38,636 bases of DNA from Nitrospiraceae bacterium (lineage in GTDB: Bacteria > Nitrospirota > Nitrospiria > Nitrospirales > Nitrospiraceae): the NCBI GenBank assembly GCA_919902665.1, contig CAKKRK010000189.1:1-38636 (forward strand), read 5' to 3'. Of this stretch, positions 9,214-15,744 are shown in pieces. Each line of letters begins with the position of its first letter. The stretch's first letter is position 1. Below the pieces are notes generated by a model. The model was not told the DNA's origin and made no database searches. It saw only the letters and a program-made list of their open reading frames with translations. A program made the translations under genes and the position numbers.

Positions 9214-10925
9214 CGTGACCACCCCTGCTCCTGCTTATCGATCCAATGGACCACTCGCATGATGGCGCGTCCGGCGCGAGCATACAATTCGTCTGCATAG
9301 AGTCGGTTCATGAGGGCCACGTAGAGTCGATTGCGGACATGATCGATCCAGGACGGCATCCACACACGTCGCCCATGGGCTTGCAGGTAGAGATAACACC
9401 AGCCGAGCACCGTCAGCCCAGTGGAGCCGACGATGATGAGGTCGAACAGCCAGTCGGGAAGGTCCGCCGCCTTGAAATAAGATGCCACTTCCGCAGGGTT
9501 CGGATAGAGGAACGCCGTGAACGACTCAACGGCAAACAGATAGATGAAGATGACGAACAGCAAGGTCACCAACATGGTCGACGAGACTTTCCAGGAAGCG
9601 ACCGCCCGTAGTCGTGTGAGCGTCAAAATCGCTTGCGACGACGTGATCCAGATGAAGAAGAGGATGATGACAGTCCCCTGTGATTCCAAGAGCGGAATAT
9701 GCAGGACACCATGCGTCACCAGCAGAATGAGCAGCGGGATGACCAGCGTCGTCGCGAACCCGGTTGACCAGGTGAGTCTGGAAAGTTGTCCCTCCTCATG
9801 GTGCGCCTGGTCGTGTTTCGTGTGGGGAAAGTGCGGCTCCAAACGGGCTTTCTGAATGACGTTTCCGCAATTGAGGAAGACGGTGGCCTTGAAGAGGCCG
9901 TGCGCGATGAGGTGGAACACCGCGAGCGAGAAGGCGCCCAAGCCGCACTCCATGATCATGTAGCCCATCTGGCCGATCGTCGAAAGCCCGAGCGTCTTTT
10001 TGATGTCGTTCTGCACCAGCATCATGGAGGCGCCGATGACCGCCGTCGCGGTGCCGATCACAAAGGCCACATGCAGGGTGGTGGAACTCATGCCGAAGAG
10101 CGGGGCCAACCGATTGATCAAGAACCCGCCCGCATTGATGATGCCGGCATGCAGGAGGCCATGCACGGGGGTCGGGGCAAACAGCGAACTCGGTAACCAC
10201 AAGTGGAGCGGGAACTGGGCGGACTTGCCCATGGCCCCCACGAACATCAGCAACGTAATGGCCGTGGCGGCATCGATGTCCATGCCGGGCCAGAGCGCGA
10301 CCGTCGTGCGCGAGGCGGTCGCTCGTGCAAACAGGTCCGGCAGCTCGAGTGTACCGTACACTTGGTAGGCGAGGATGATCCCCATCAGCAAGGCCATGTC
10401 GGCAAGGCGCAGGACGGTAAACGTCTTATACGCGCCCTCAAGGGTTGGGGTGTGGCTATGATTGTGGGCCAGGAGGTAAAGCAGGTAGCTGAGTAGCTGC
10501 CAAAATAAAAACAGCATCATGAGATTCGAGCTCGACACCATGCAGATCAGCACAAAATCCGTGAGGCAGATAAGCGCCAGGTACCGGCGGTAGTGGAGAT
10601 CTTGATACATGTAGTTCGTGGAATAGGCATAGATGATCGTACAAACAGCGGCAATCAGCGTCATCATGACCCCGCTGAGCCGGTCGATGTAGAAGCCGAT
10701 CGGGATGGTCAAGGAAGCGGCCGTAGCTGGGGCATAGAACCGGATGGTTATTGGCCCGGAGGTCGTGACGACGTAGAGCGTGACGGCCGACCCGATACAG
10801 GCCGCCCCTATCAGCCACGTGGCGATCTTCGCGTGAGCATATCGAGTCGCGTCCTCGGCGCAGAGCACGACCAGTGCGGCTACCAGCGGAAGAAACGGGA
10901 CAAGTAGGAACACCCAGGTCAACAC
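9210..10925 (-). CDS. dabB: DabB, NuoL-like membrane subunit of the inorganic carbon pump
   Basis: A 571-residue NuoL/ND5-like protein with many membrane helices. Recognisable segments are IPIGFYIDRLSGVMM, the core FVGAMGKSAQFPLHLWLP with its conserved Lys, and the half-channel motif LVQNDIKKTLGLSTIGQMGYM, followed by HLIAHGLFKATVFLNCG. DabB is the membrane partner that energises DabA with an ion gradient. The GTG at 10925 is preferred because AGAGG lies 7 nt upstream; the frame is open to a GTG at 10958, but those residues overlap the U-tract of the leader hairpin. At the position of NuoL Glu144 the sequence has Gln (LFLFWQLLSYLL, Q143). The C-terminus (MNRLYADELYARAGRAIMRV) follows the NuoL pattern. 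It is the first gene of the operon. Confidence 0.9.
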   Translation of the reverse strand: MLTWVFLLVPFLPLVAALVVLCAEDATRYAHAKIATWLIGAACIGSAVTLYVVTTSGPITIRFYAPATAASLTIPIGFYIDRLSGVMMTLIAAVCTIIYAYSTNYMYQDLHYRRYLALICLTDFVLICMVSSSNLMMLFLFWQLLSYLLYLLAHNHSHTPTLEGAYKTFTVLRLADMALLMGIILAYQVYGTLELPDLFARATASRTTVALWPGMDIDAATAITLLMFVGAMGKSAQFPLHLWLPSSLFAPTPVHGLLHAGIINAGGFLINRLAPLFGMSSTTLHVAFVIGTATAVIGASMMLVQNDIKKTLGLSTIGQMGYMIMECGLGAFSLAVFHLIAHGLFKATVFLNCGNVIQKARLEPHFPHTKHDQAHHEEGQLSRLTWSTGFATTLVIPLLILLVTHGVLHIPLLESQGTVIILFFIWITSSQAILTLTRLRAVASWKVSSTMLVTLLFVIFIYLFAVESFTAFLYPNPAEVASYFKAADLPDWLFDLIIVGSTGLTVLGWCYLYLQAHGRRVWMPSWIDHVRNRLYVALMNRLYADELYARAGRAIMRVVHWIDKQEQGWSR

Positions 10926-10940
10926 ACGATCGCCTCTGAA

Positions 10941-10995
10941 AAGAAAAAAGCCAACCACAATAGGACGATGCGAAATCGTCCCAGACGGTTGGCTT
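10941..10995 (-). terminator. Terminator-like hairpin with U-tract just before dabB (candidate attenuator)
   Basis: Read on the minus strand, AAGCCAACC (10987-10995) pairs perfectly with GGTTGGCTT (10948-10956). Inside it a second stem, GGACGAT with ATCGTCC (10963-10969 and 10975-10981), closes a 5-nt loop. The hairpin is followed at once by TTTTTTCTTTT (10940-10950), the hallmark of an intrinsic terminator. It ends about 15 nt before the dabB GTG. No gene is transcribed toward it within 1.2 kb upstream on this strand except the distant vapBC pair, so attenuation of dabB is more likely than ordinary termination. Confidence 0.7.
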
Positions 10996-11123
10996 GTACT
11001 GCGACCGGCCTCTCATGCGAACTGCTGGTCGCCCTACGGCCCAATGAGGGAAGAACCAGGCATTCTGCCTATCCACAAGAAATTATGAGGATGGACAGCA
11101 TTGCCGTACTAGTAAATGCGGCA
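10996..11123 (-). promoter_or_regulatory. Structured 5' leader of the dab operon
   Basis: Between the candidate promoter and the terminator-like hairpin the minus strand can form several further helices. AGGCA pairs with TGCCT around a 3-nt loop (11058-11070). GCGACC pairs with GGTCGC (11027-11032 with 11001-11006). CTCAT (11044-11048) could pair with ATGAG (11012-11016), which conflicts with the GCGACC helix region. I could not match this to a known riboswitch class by eye. Together with the downstream hairpin it makes a leader of about 190 nt. Confidence 0.45.
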
Positions 11124-11129
11124 CCATGA

Positions 11130-11156
11130 ATAATACGGTTCGGAGGACAACGTCAA
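11130..11156 (-). promoter_or_regulatory. Candidate sigma-70 promoter for the dab operon
   Basis: On the minus strand there is TTGACG (11151-11156) and, 15 nt further on, TATTAT (11130-11135). The spacer is 2 nt shorter than ideal. Transcription from it would give a leader of about 195 nt before dabB. Support is sequence pattern only. Confidence 0.4.
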
Positions 11157-11299
11157 GGTTCATCTCAAGCACTGGGTCTCTCAACCATCGGAAGCCAGGG
11201 TTCCCAAAGCCCAACTATCGGCTGGGGATGAAGACGAAAGTCCTAAGCCAACACTTGTTCGGCTCGTTATGCGACTCTATAATCGACCGGGAAGAACGT

Positions 11300-11644
11300 A
11301 TGGAAAACGCGATACGCAGCGCAATCATCAAGTTCGAGCAGGAGTTCCTTGGACGAGGTCCGGATGAGGTTCGTGCGCTGGTCGCACGAGACCTCGTTGT
11401 TGTCCGGCTGAAGGGCGTTCTCACGCCGGCTGAGCGGCAGCTGGCCAAGACAACGGAAGGGGTCGAGATGGTAAAGCAACTTCGGCAAAACTTGATTGCT
11501 CAGGGCCGTGATAAGCTCTGCGAACAGGTCAGTGAGATCACCGGGGCCAAAGTTCTTGGCCTGTTCACCGATATCGATGTGCAGCTCGGAGAACGGGTGT
11601 TCGTCTTTACAATGGATCGAGAACTTCAGAATGGAGCTCGGTAG
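11300..11644 (+). CDS. DUF2294 domain protein
   Basis: The product is 114 residues from ATG 11300 with GGAAG 5 nt upstream. The frame extends back to 11126, but that part would overlap the dab promoter and has no family similarity. The protein matches the DUF2294 pattern: FEQEFLGRGPDEVRALVARD, then VVVRLKGVLTPAERQLAKT, then GVEMVKQLRQNLI, then TDIDVQLGERVFVFTMDREL. The family is small, soluble and of unknown biochemical function. It is divergent from the dab operon, so the two could share control elements in the 374-bp gap. A relic of the same gene lies at 12905-13013 and a distant homologue at 14721-15113. Confidence 0.85.
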   Translation: MENAIRSAIIKFEQEFLGRGPDEVRALVARDLVVVRLKGVLTPAERQLAKTTEGVEMVKQLRQNLIAQGRDKLCEQVSEITGAKVLGLFTDIDVQLGERVFVFTMDRELQNGAR

Positions 11645-11649
11645 TGGAC

Positions 11650-11697
11650 CGCCGGATTGTGGATCTTGAGGTGGCCAGTTAGACGCCAGTCATCCAC
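11650..11697. repeat. Imperfect direct repeat, copy A (left of vapBC)
   Basis: The stretch begins CGCCGGATTGTGGATCTTG and ends TCATCCAC, directly after the DUF2294 stop. It matches 12513-12561 with a few substitutions and one 1-nt gap. The two copies bracket the vapBC pair. No function is evident. Confidence 0.6.
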
Positions 11698-11785
11698 TTC
11701 ATAACTCTTCTATTCCTATTCGTATGGCTGCGTAGATGGAGGTCAGTGGCTTAACGCCTAGCGGGACTCATTTGCGGGTAACTCA

Positions 11786-12175
11786 TCAGGTAGAGACTGG
11801 CACGTACAGCCGCAGGCCAGGAATCTTCTTGAAATGAGTATCCAAACTGTAGACGCGGCAATCGTGCTCGATTGCCAAGGTGGCAATGAGCAGGTCCGAG
11901 AGAGGCAACGTCACGCCCTTGCGGAGCAACTGCGCCGAAAGATCACCTGTTCGGAGCCATGTGGTCTGAGTCACTTCAAAGTAGAACAAGGCTAAAAGGG
12001 ACTCGGAGAGCGTGGCTCGTTCAGTCAAAGTCCGGCAACCCTGGAGCAATTCAGCCAGCACGACACCGACCAACGCAACCTCGTCTGCGTCAATAAGCAT
12101 GTCGAGGGAGGTCTTTTCGGGGGAATCTGGTCGATTAAAGAAGGGGATCCAAACTGACGTGTCAGCGATGACCAT
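11786..12175 (-). CDS. vapC: VapC-type PIN-domain toxin
   Basis: A 129-residue PIN-domain protein. The acidic residues expected at the metal site are present: D4 in VIADTSVWI, the Glu in VLAELLQGCR, the Asp in LPLSDLLIATLA, and the Asp in YSLDTHFKKI. VapC toxins are Mg2+-dependent RNases that usually cut tRNA or rRNA and are held inactive by VapB. The ATG at 12175 overlaps the end of the antitoxin gene by 14 bp, the usual translationally coupled order antitoxin-toxin. It sits between two imperfect direct repeats in a patchwork region, consistent with mobility. Confidence 0.9.
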   Translation of the reverse strand: MVIADTSVWIPFFNRPDSPEKTSLDMLIDADEVALVGVVLAELLQGCRTLTERATLSESLLALFYFEVTQTTWLRTGDLSAQLLRKGVTLPLSDLLIATLAIEHDCRVYSLDTHFKKIPGLRLYVPVST

Positions 12176-12401
12176 GGCGGCGGCGCTTCAACACAGTTTG
12201 ATGACGGATCTCAGCTTGTTCCAAGCTCTTCCAGTTGAGGTCAAGATGAATTGTGCCGCTTAACGATTTGAGTTGATCCAACTTCTTTCTCCGAATCAAC
12301 TCGGCTGCAGCTTGATGAATCGCCTCGGTTTTCGTTTTGGCGGCAGTCACATCCATGAGTTCCCGAATGAGCTTCTCGTTGAGATCCAGAGTCGTGCGCA
12401 T
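12162..12401 (-). CDS. vapB: VapB-type antitoxin
   Basis: A 79-residue protein of the VapB family that starts MRTTLDLNEKLIRELMDVTA, a ribbon-helix-helix DNA-binding beginning followed by KTKTEAIHQAAAELIRRKKL. The C-terminal half (IHLDLNWKSLEQAE) would be the toxin-binding tail. ATG 12401 is chosen because AGGA lies 6 nt upstream; the open frame continues to 12566 without family similarity. Antitoxins of this type repress their own operon, and a strong promoter lies just upstream at 12429-12457. Confidence 0.88.
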   Translation of the reverse strand: MRTTLDLNEKLIRELMDVTAAKTKTEAIHQAAAELIRRKKLDQLKSLSGTIHLDLNWKSLEQAEIRHQTVLKRRRHGHR

Positions 12402-12428
12402 GAGCAATCCTGTTGTGAGTGTGCTTGT

Positions 12429-12457
12429 ATCGTATGTACTGGGTATGCAGATGTCAA
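12429..12457 (-). promoter_or_regulatory. Promoter of vapBC
   Basis: On the minus strand, a perfect -35 box TTGACA (12452-12457) is followed after exactly 17 nt by TACGAT (12429-12434), a good -10 box. The vapB ATG lies 28 nt beyond the -10 box, leaving room for a short leader. Confidence 0.7.
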
Positions 12458-12512
12458 TCGTTCTTGCATCATGTACACCCGTAAACTGGAGAAAAGGAGC
12501 AGTTAGGGAAAA

Positions 12513-12561
12513 CGCCGGATTGTAGATCTTGAGGTCGCAGGTCCGAAACCCAATCATCCAC
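12513..12561. repeat. Imperfect direct repeat, copy B (right of vapBC)
   Basis: It begins CGCCGGATTGTAGATCTTG and ends TCATCCAC, matching copy A at 11650-11697 in the same orientation. The 100 bp to its right, up to 12662, hold no gene that I can see. Confidence 0.6.
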
Positions 12562-12662
12562 TCCAATTCTTTACTTCGATGCAGGGTGCAGCGGCGGTGA
12601 TCGTGTGCAGAAAGCGGTCAACGGCAGAGTAGGGTGGCCCGATTCTTCAGCACTCTTCTCAC

Positions 12663-12881
12663 TCAGAACCTGCGGGCATTGATCCACATGTGGACAAGAA
12701 TGCTCGCGCCATACCCAAGCGCAATCGCGGAAGTCCACTTAAGATGACCGAAAAACGTATATTCCCCTTTCGCCTGCCCCATCAGCGCGACACCGACCAG
12801 GTGAGAGAGTGCGTTGCCGATGATGTTCGTGGTGACTGCGAGAATCGTAAAGCCGAACAAGATGAGCGTCAGCCACTGCAT
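12663..12881 (-). CDS. Small two-helix membrane protein, unrecognised
   Basis: A 72-residue product from ATG 12881. The first hydrophobic helix is WLTLILFGFTILAVTTNIIG (about residues 3-22), with a second near SAIALGYGASILVHMW (about 50-66). The frame extends to 12953, but the extra codons overlap the DUF2294 relic, so the shorter start is preferred even though the nearest purine-rich site (AAGGG) is about 16 nt away. I do not recognise the family, and its neighbours give no clue. Confidence 0.5.
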   Translation of the reverse strand: MQWLTLILFGFTILAVTTNIIGNALSHLVGVALMGQAKGEYTFFGHLKWTSAIALGYGASILVHMWINARRF

Positions 12882-12904
12882 CGGTTCTATTACATTTCCC
12901 TTCG

Positions 12905-13013
12905 AGAACGAAGGATGAGAGGTTCTTGCGCGCCGGCGGAACGGCATGTGCAACTCGGTGAGCGGGTGTTCGTCTTTACGATGGATCGAGAACTGCAGAA
13001 CGGGAATAGGTAG
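12905..13013 (+). pseudogene. DUF2294 relic with internal deletion
   Basis: The segment 12948-13013 encodes QLGERVFVFTMDRELQNGNR and a stop, almost identical in DNA to the 3' end of the intact DUF2294 gene at 11300-11644. Just before it, 12920-12946 resembles the middle of that gene (around 11410-11440, the LTPAERQ codons) but with the intervening part missing. This is best read as a duplicated copy that has lost its beginning and most of its middle. No start codon with a ribosome site precedes it. Confidence 0.65.
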
Positions 13014-13113
13014 CGGTGAACTGAGTCTCGTGAAAAACCGGCGGCAAAGACGATCGGAAACTCATGCCCGTCGTAGTTCCCATGGGTTCCAAGCCAAGGC
13101 CCTTTCACAGAAT

Positions 13114-13222
13114 GCTGAAAAAGTCCTCCAGCGGCGTCCTCGCATCACTCAGGGGCTCAACGTACCGAAGCGTACGCCTCGCCTCTTCGCTCTCTGCGGC
13201 CTTGCTGGACGGCCTTTTTGAG
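13114..13222. repeat. MITE-like palindromic repeat, copy 1
   Basis: A 109-bp element with imperfect terminal inverted repeats of about 19 bp: GCTGAAAAAGTCCTCCAGC at the left, and CTCAAAAAGGCCGTCCAGC when the right end is read inverted. Its centre has a small hairpin (CGTAC, 6-nt loop, GTACG). A second copy lies at 26243-26353. No coding capacity. Both arms end in a T-run after a GC stem, so transcripts crossing it could meet a terminator-like structure. Confidence 0.8.
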
Positions 13223-13687
13223 TATTCTGAGATGTAGAGTGCCAGAGGTCTTTCTGTCATCGTGCAACGGTGCGCGAAGCAGAATTCGAGTTTTTCAGCA
13301 GACTGTTCATAAGTTCCGACAAACAGGCTTCTCTCTTCATCTCTTTCGCCGCTTTCTCGGCATCGTTGACGTCGTAGCCAACCTGTCGGGCAGAAGGCAG
13401 CCGCTCGATCTGATGAAAAAGGTAAGCCGGACCGGTTCGTGGCCGCACGAGCGTGCCACGGATTGGATTGGGTCTACGCTGATACGCCGGAGCCACGAAC
13501 GATCAGGGTGCAGCCGAATACCATTGCATGGGCAAGCGGGCATCAGATTCTTTGCGCGGCCGAAGTGGGCCGCGCATGAACGTCGAAACTGTCATCCGAA
13601 TCGACATTCATCAGGATTCAGGCTGGCAAGTACTCAATTGTCCACGACGATGCCGTACCCACCGTATTGGCTTCCATGGCGCACGAG
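13223..13687. other. Intergenic stretch, no convincing gene
   Basis: Open frames exist on both strands here (13218-13751 plus, 13257-13496 minus), but they are rich in Arg, Ser and Pro, lack ribosome sites and show no family motif. A short TGCTGAAAAACTC (minus strand, 13289-13301) resembles the arm of the neighbouring repeat. I see no RNA gene. Confidence 0.45.
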
Positions 13688-14326
13688 TTACATAAACTTC
13701 GCTGGAAACTGTTTCACCAAGGCGGCCGTGAGGGCATCGGCAATCACATAGATATGATGCTCCATCACCGGCCAGGTTTCTTCCTCGCCGGCGTAATCTT
13801 TGTCTTGGAACTTGTTGATTTGAGCCACATGATGGTCAACATTCGTGGCAAATAGATTTCGGACCGTCTCTTTGGAAAGGTGAGGATTGATCCCACTAAA
13901 AAAGGTGGCCATTTCGTCGGTGATCGAGGCAAATTCGACCATGGTTGCATCCTGGCGGCGCTTATTCCCATCCACAGTGGCCTTGGAGTAGGCTTTAATC
14001 ACGCCATAGTGCCTCGTCAGCAAGGTGCGGAACCGTTCAGAGGCCGCATCGCCGTAGAACGGAGCAAATGTCTTCGCCATATCTCTTGTGTTGGTCGCTA
14101 CGGCCTTCTCCGCAAAATCTCGAGACCTCAGATCACTTTTCGCGTTGTCCAAGACAACGTTGCGAATCCAGAAGAGGTGTCGAGACCATTCATCACGCAA
14201 GACGGCTTGCATATCCGCCGCAGTGACGGGATGTGGCTCTGACATCGAGGACCACTCGTGCGCGCAACCCCCAATGCCGATAACGGTGAAGACCAGTAGT
14301 GCCATGGACCGACGTATGTAGTTCAT
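13688..14326 (-). CDS. Helical lipoprotein of unknown function
   Basis: A 212-residue protein from ATG 14326 with AAGGAG 5 nt upstream. The N-terminus is a lipoprotein signal with a lipobox Cys (ALLVFTVIGIGGCAH, Cys at about residue 21). The rest is polar and appears mainly alpha-helical, with many Asp, Glu, His and Trp (EWSRHLFWIRNVVLDNAKSD, HYGVIKAYSKATVDG, NVDHHVAQINKFQDKDY, VMEHHIYVIADALTAALVKQF). This looks like a helical bundle, and the repeated His residues could bind metal or haem, but that is speculation. I do not recognise the family. It appears to be a single-gene unit. Confidence 0.75.
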   Translation of the reverse strand: MNYIRRSMALLVFTVIGIGGCAHEWSSMSEPHPVTAADMQAVLRDEWSRHLFWIRNVVLDNAKSDLRSRDFAEKAVATNTRDMAKTFAPFYGDAASERFRTLLTRHYGVIKAYSKATVDGNKRRQDATMVEFASITDEMATFFSGINPHLSKETVRNLFATNVDHHVAQINKFQDKDYAGEEETWPVMEHHIYVIADALTAALVKQFPAKFM

Positions 14327-14720
14327 GCCAACTCCTTTCCTATGATTGAAGTGGACTCAGCTCTCTCCCTGCAGGCAGACGATGGCGTTGACCTTCAGGC
14401 GCGTACGTGTGTGACAGATCCGAACCACTCATATAATGCATTCTCGTATCCGGTATATAACCAGCATGTAAACAACAAGTAAACAATCACTCAGTTCATG
14501 GACACATAGATACATTGTCTCGGACCCATCTCGAAATAGATGCTGGGATGCGCGCCAGGTGTTCTGAAAAACTCGTCAGAACGACGAACTCAGAAGAACG
14601 TGATCTAGTGCTCGTTCGGTGTGACTTGCATCGGCGTGGTCACAATGACAGCGTTCTCTCGCTGCAAGGTTCCAGGGATGAAAACCGCAACGATCTGAAT
14701 TTGAGGGATAGCCAATTCGT
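14327..14720. other. Intergenic stretch, no gene with a start codon
   Basis: This 390-bp gap should hold the promoter of the lipoprotein gene, but no clear -35/-10 pair stands out. Its AT-rich part (14440-14515) is the likeliest regulatory stretch. One minus-strand frame (about 14609-14750) reads like protein but has no start codon; see the findings. Confidence 0.4.
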
Positions 14721-15113
14721 CTAACTGTTCGAGGGACGTGCAGTGGAAGTGGTAAGAGATTCTTGCAGCCGGATGATGAGCGTGGTTCTTCCGGCTGACG
14801 GATCGACATCTGCGATGAGGCTCTGCACCTTCGCCCCGATCGCGTCCTCAATTCGCGTACACAAAAGGCTCTGACACGAGTCGAACATGGCTCGGTGAAA
14901 CTGGCGAAGAAGCGCACGCCCTTCAGTCGACCTTGCCAGCTGGTTTTCGGCTGGAATAGAGGTGGTTCTCGCCAACGCAACTTCGATGAGTTCATCACAC
15001 ACATGCACATGGACGCTGGAATAATGGGCCTTCATGAATTCCGTGTGAAAGTCCAACACGGCCAACGTGATTGCATACTCCATTTCAGCTTTATTGGTCA
15101 ACGCACTCGCCAT
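14721..15113 (-). CDS. Divergent DUF2294-like protein
   Basis: A 130-residue protein from ATG 15113 with GGAGG 8 nt upstream. It aligns with the DUF2294 gene at 11300-11644 along its length: VLDFHTEFMKAHYSSV for the first helix, IPAENQLARSTEGRALLRQFHRAM for the central motif, and IGAKVQSLIADVDPSAGRTTLIIRL for the C-terminal strands. The GRGP motif is missing and the C-terminal MDREL is replaced by LQESL, so it is a distant paralogue. It begins 3 bp after the stop of a small upstream frame (15117-15329), so the two may be co-transcribed. The function of the family is unknown. Confidence 0.75.
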   Translation of the reverse strand: MASALTNKAEMEYAITLAVLDFHTEFMKAHYSSVHVHVCDELIEVALARTTSIPAENQLARSTEGRALLRQFHRAMFDSCQSLLCTRIEDAIGAKVQSLIADVDPSAGRTTLIIRLQESLTTSTARPSNS

Positions 15114-15116
15114 GGT

Positions 15117-15329
15117 CTACCCCTCCGTGCGCCACGAACGAATCCAACGTCCGGTTCGTGGATCTTCGAGTTTTGTGCTGTAGTGCTCGCGAAGAAACGC
15201 TTCATGTTCAGACGAAAGGCAGGGTGTGCCAACACCCAAGTCTTTGGACGAGCAGACCCTATCCATGTCGTGGAGTGAGGTAATGTCCTCTGACGTGATA
15301 GCCATCTCTGCTGTCGCTAAGGACTTCAT
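15117..15329 (-). CDS. Small hypothetical protein upstream of DUF2294-like gene
   Basis: A 70-residue frame that ends 3 bp before the next gene starts; the ribosome site of that gene lies inside its last codons. It contains EHEAFLREHYSTKLEDPRTGRW near its C-terminus, which reads like real protein, plus two Cys residues. The ATG at 15329 has only a weak purine-rich site. No family is recognised. Tight spacing with the DUF2294-like gene is the main support. Confidence 0.4.
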   Translation of the reverse strand: MKSLATAEMAITSEDITSLHDMDRVCSSKDLGVGTPCLSSEHEAFLREHYSTKLEDPRTGRWIRSWRTEG

Positions 15330-15744
15330 CGTGCGTCTCTTAGGGGTGGGACTGACGAGTCACTCGGTGGCGCCTTCGCGCCTACCGGACTGTCCCGTCT
15401 ATCAATAGGCTTTGTTGAATCCAGGTTCTCCGTCGTAGGTCCACAACCTCTGGAAGGGCAATCGGACCATCCGTTCACTCAAGTGATGGTAAATGCAAAT
15501 CAGAGTCCAGACTGTTTGAAGTCTGCACGGCAGGCACGCATCTAAACAATTCAAATACATGCGTGGGAAATAGGGATTCGCGAATTGCGTCGAAGAAGCG
15601 GGTGTCTCAACATGGTAAATTGCTCGTGCATCAGCGCACGGGTCGCACTGCAACCTGTGCATCGATGCTCGGCTACTATGTTAGCGACTCTAGAAACTGT
15701 CGGGAGAGTGGCTTAGATGTGGAGTTGAGTTAGTGGGGTTCGCA
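15330..15744. other. Intergenic stretch with a possible insertion-sequence end
   Basis: No convincing gene lies in these 415 bp; the minus-strand frame 15402-15662 has no motif. At 15408-15420 the sequence GGCTTTGTTGAAT equals, as I recall it, the first 13 bases of IS903-type (IS5 family) terminal repeats. I found no partner end and no transposase, so it would be a remnant if real. Confidence 0.3.

Noticed and set aside
9786-10200. Open frames on both strands inside dabB
   Set aside because: These are shadows of the dabB reading frame, caused by high GC at third positions.
11126-11299. N-terminal extension of the DUF2294 gene
   Set aside because: The extra 58 residues have no family similarity and lie over the dab promoter region; ATG 11300 has a better ribosome site.
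13257-13496. Minus-strand open frame of 79 codons
   Set aside because: A segment looks protein-like, but there is no supported start, no recognised family, and its flanks are non-coding.
13218-13751. Plus-strand open frame of 177 codons
   Set aside because: Rich in Arg, Ser and Pro, overlaps the end of the repeat and the lipoprotein gene, no ribosome site and no family pattern.
15402-15662. Minus-strand open frame of 86 codons
   Set aside because: Many Cys and Tyr in no pattern, no ribosome site, and it ends inside the possible insertion-sequence remnant.
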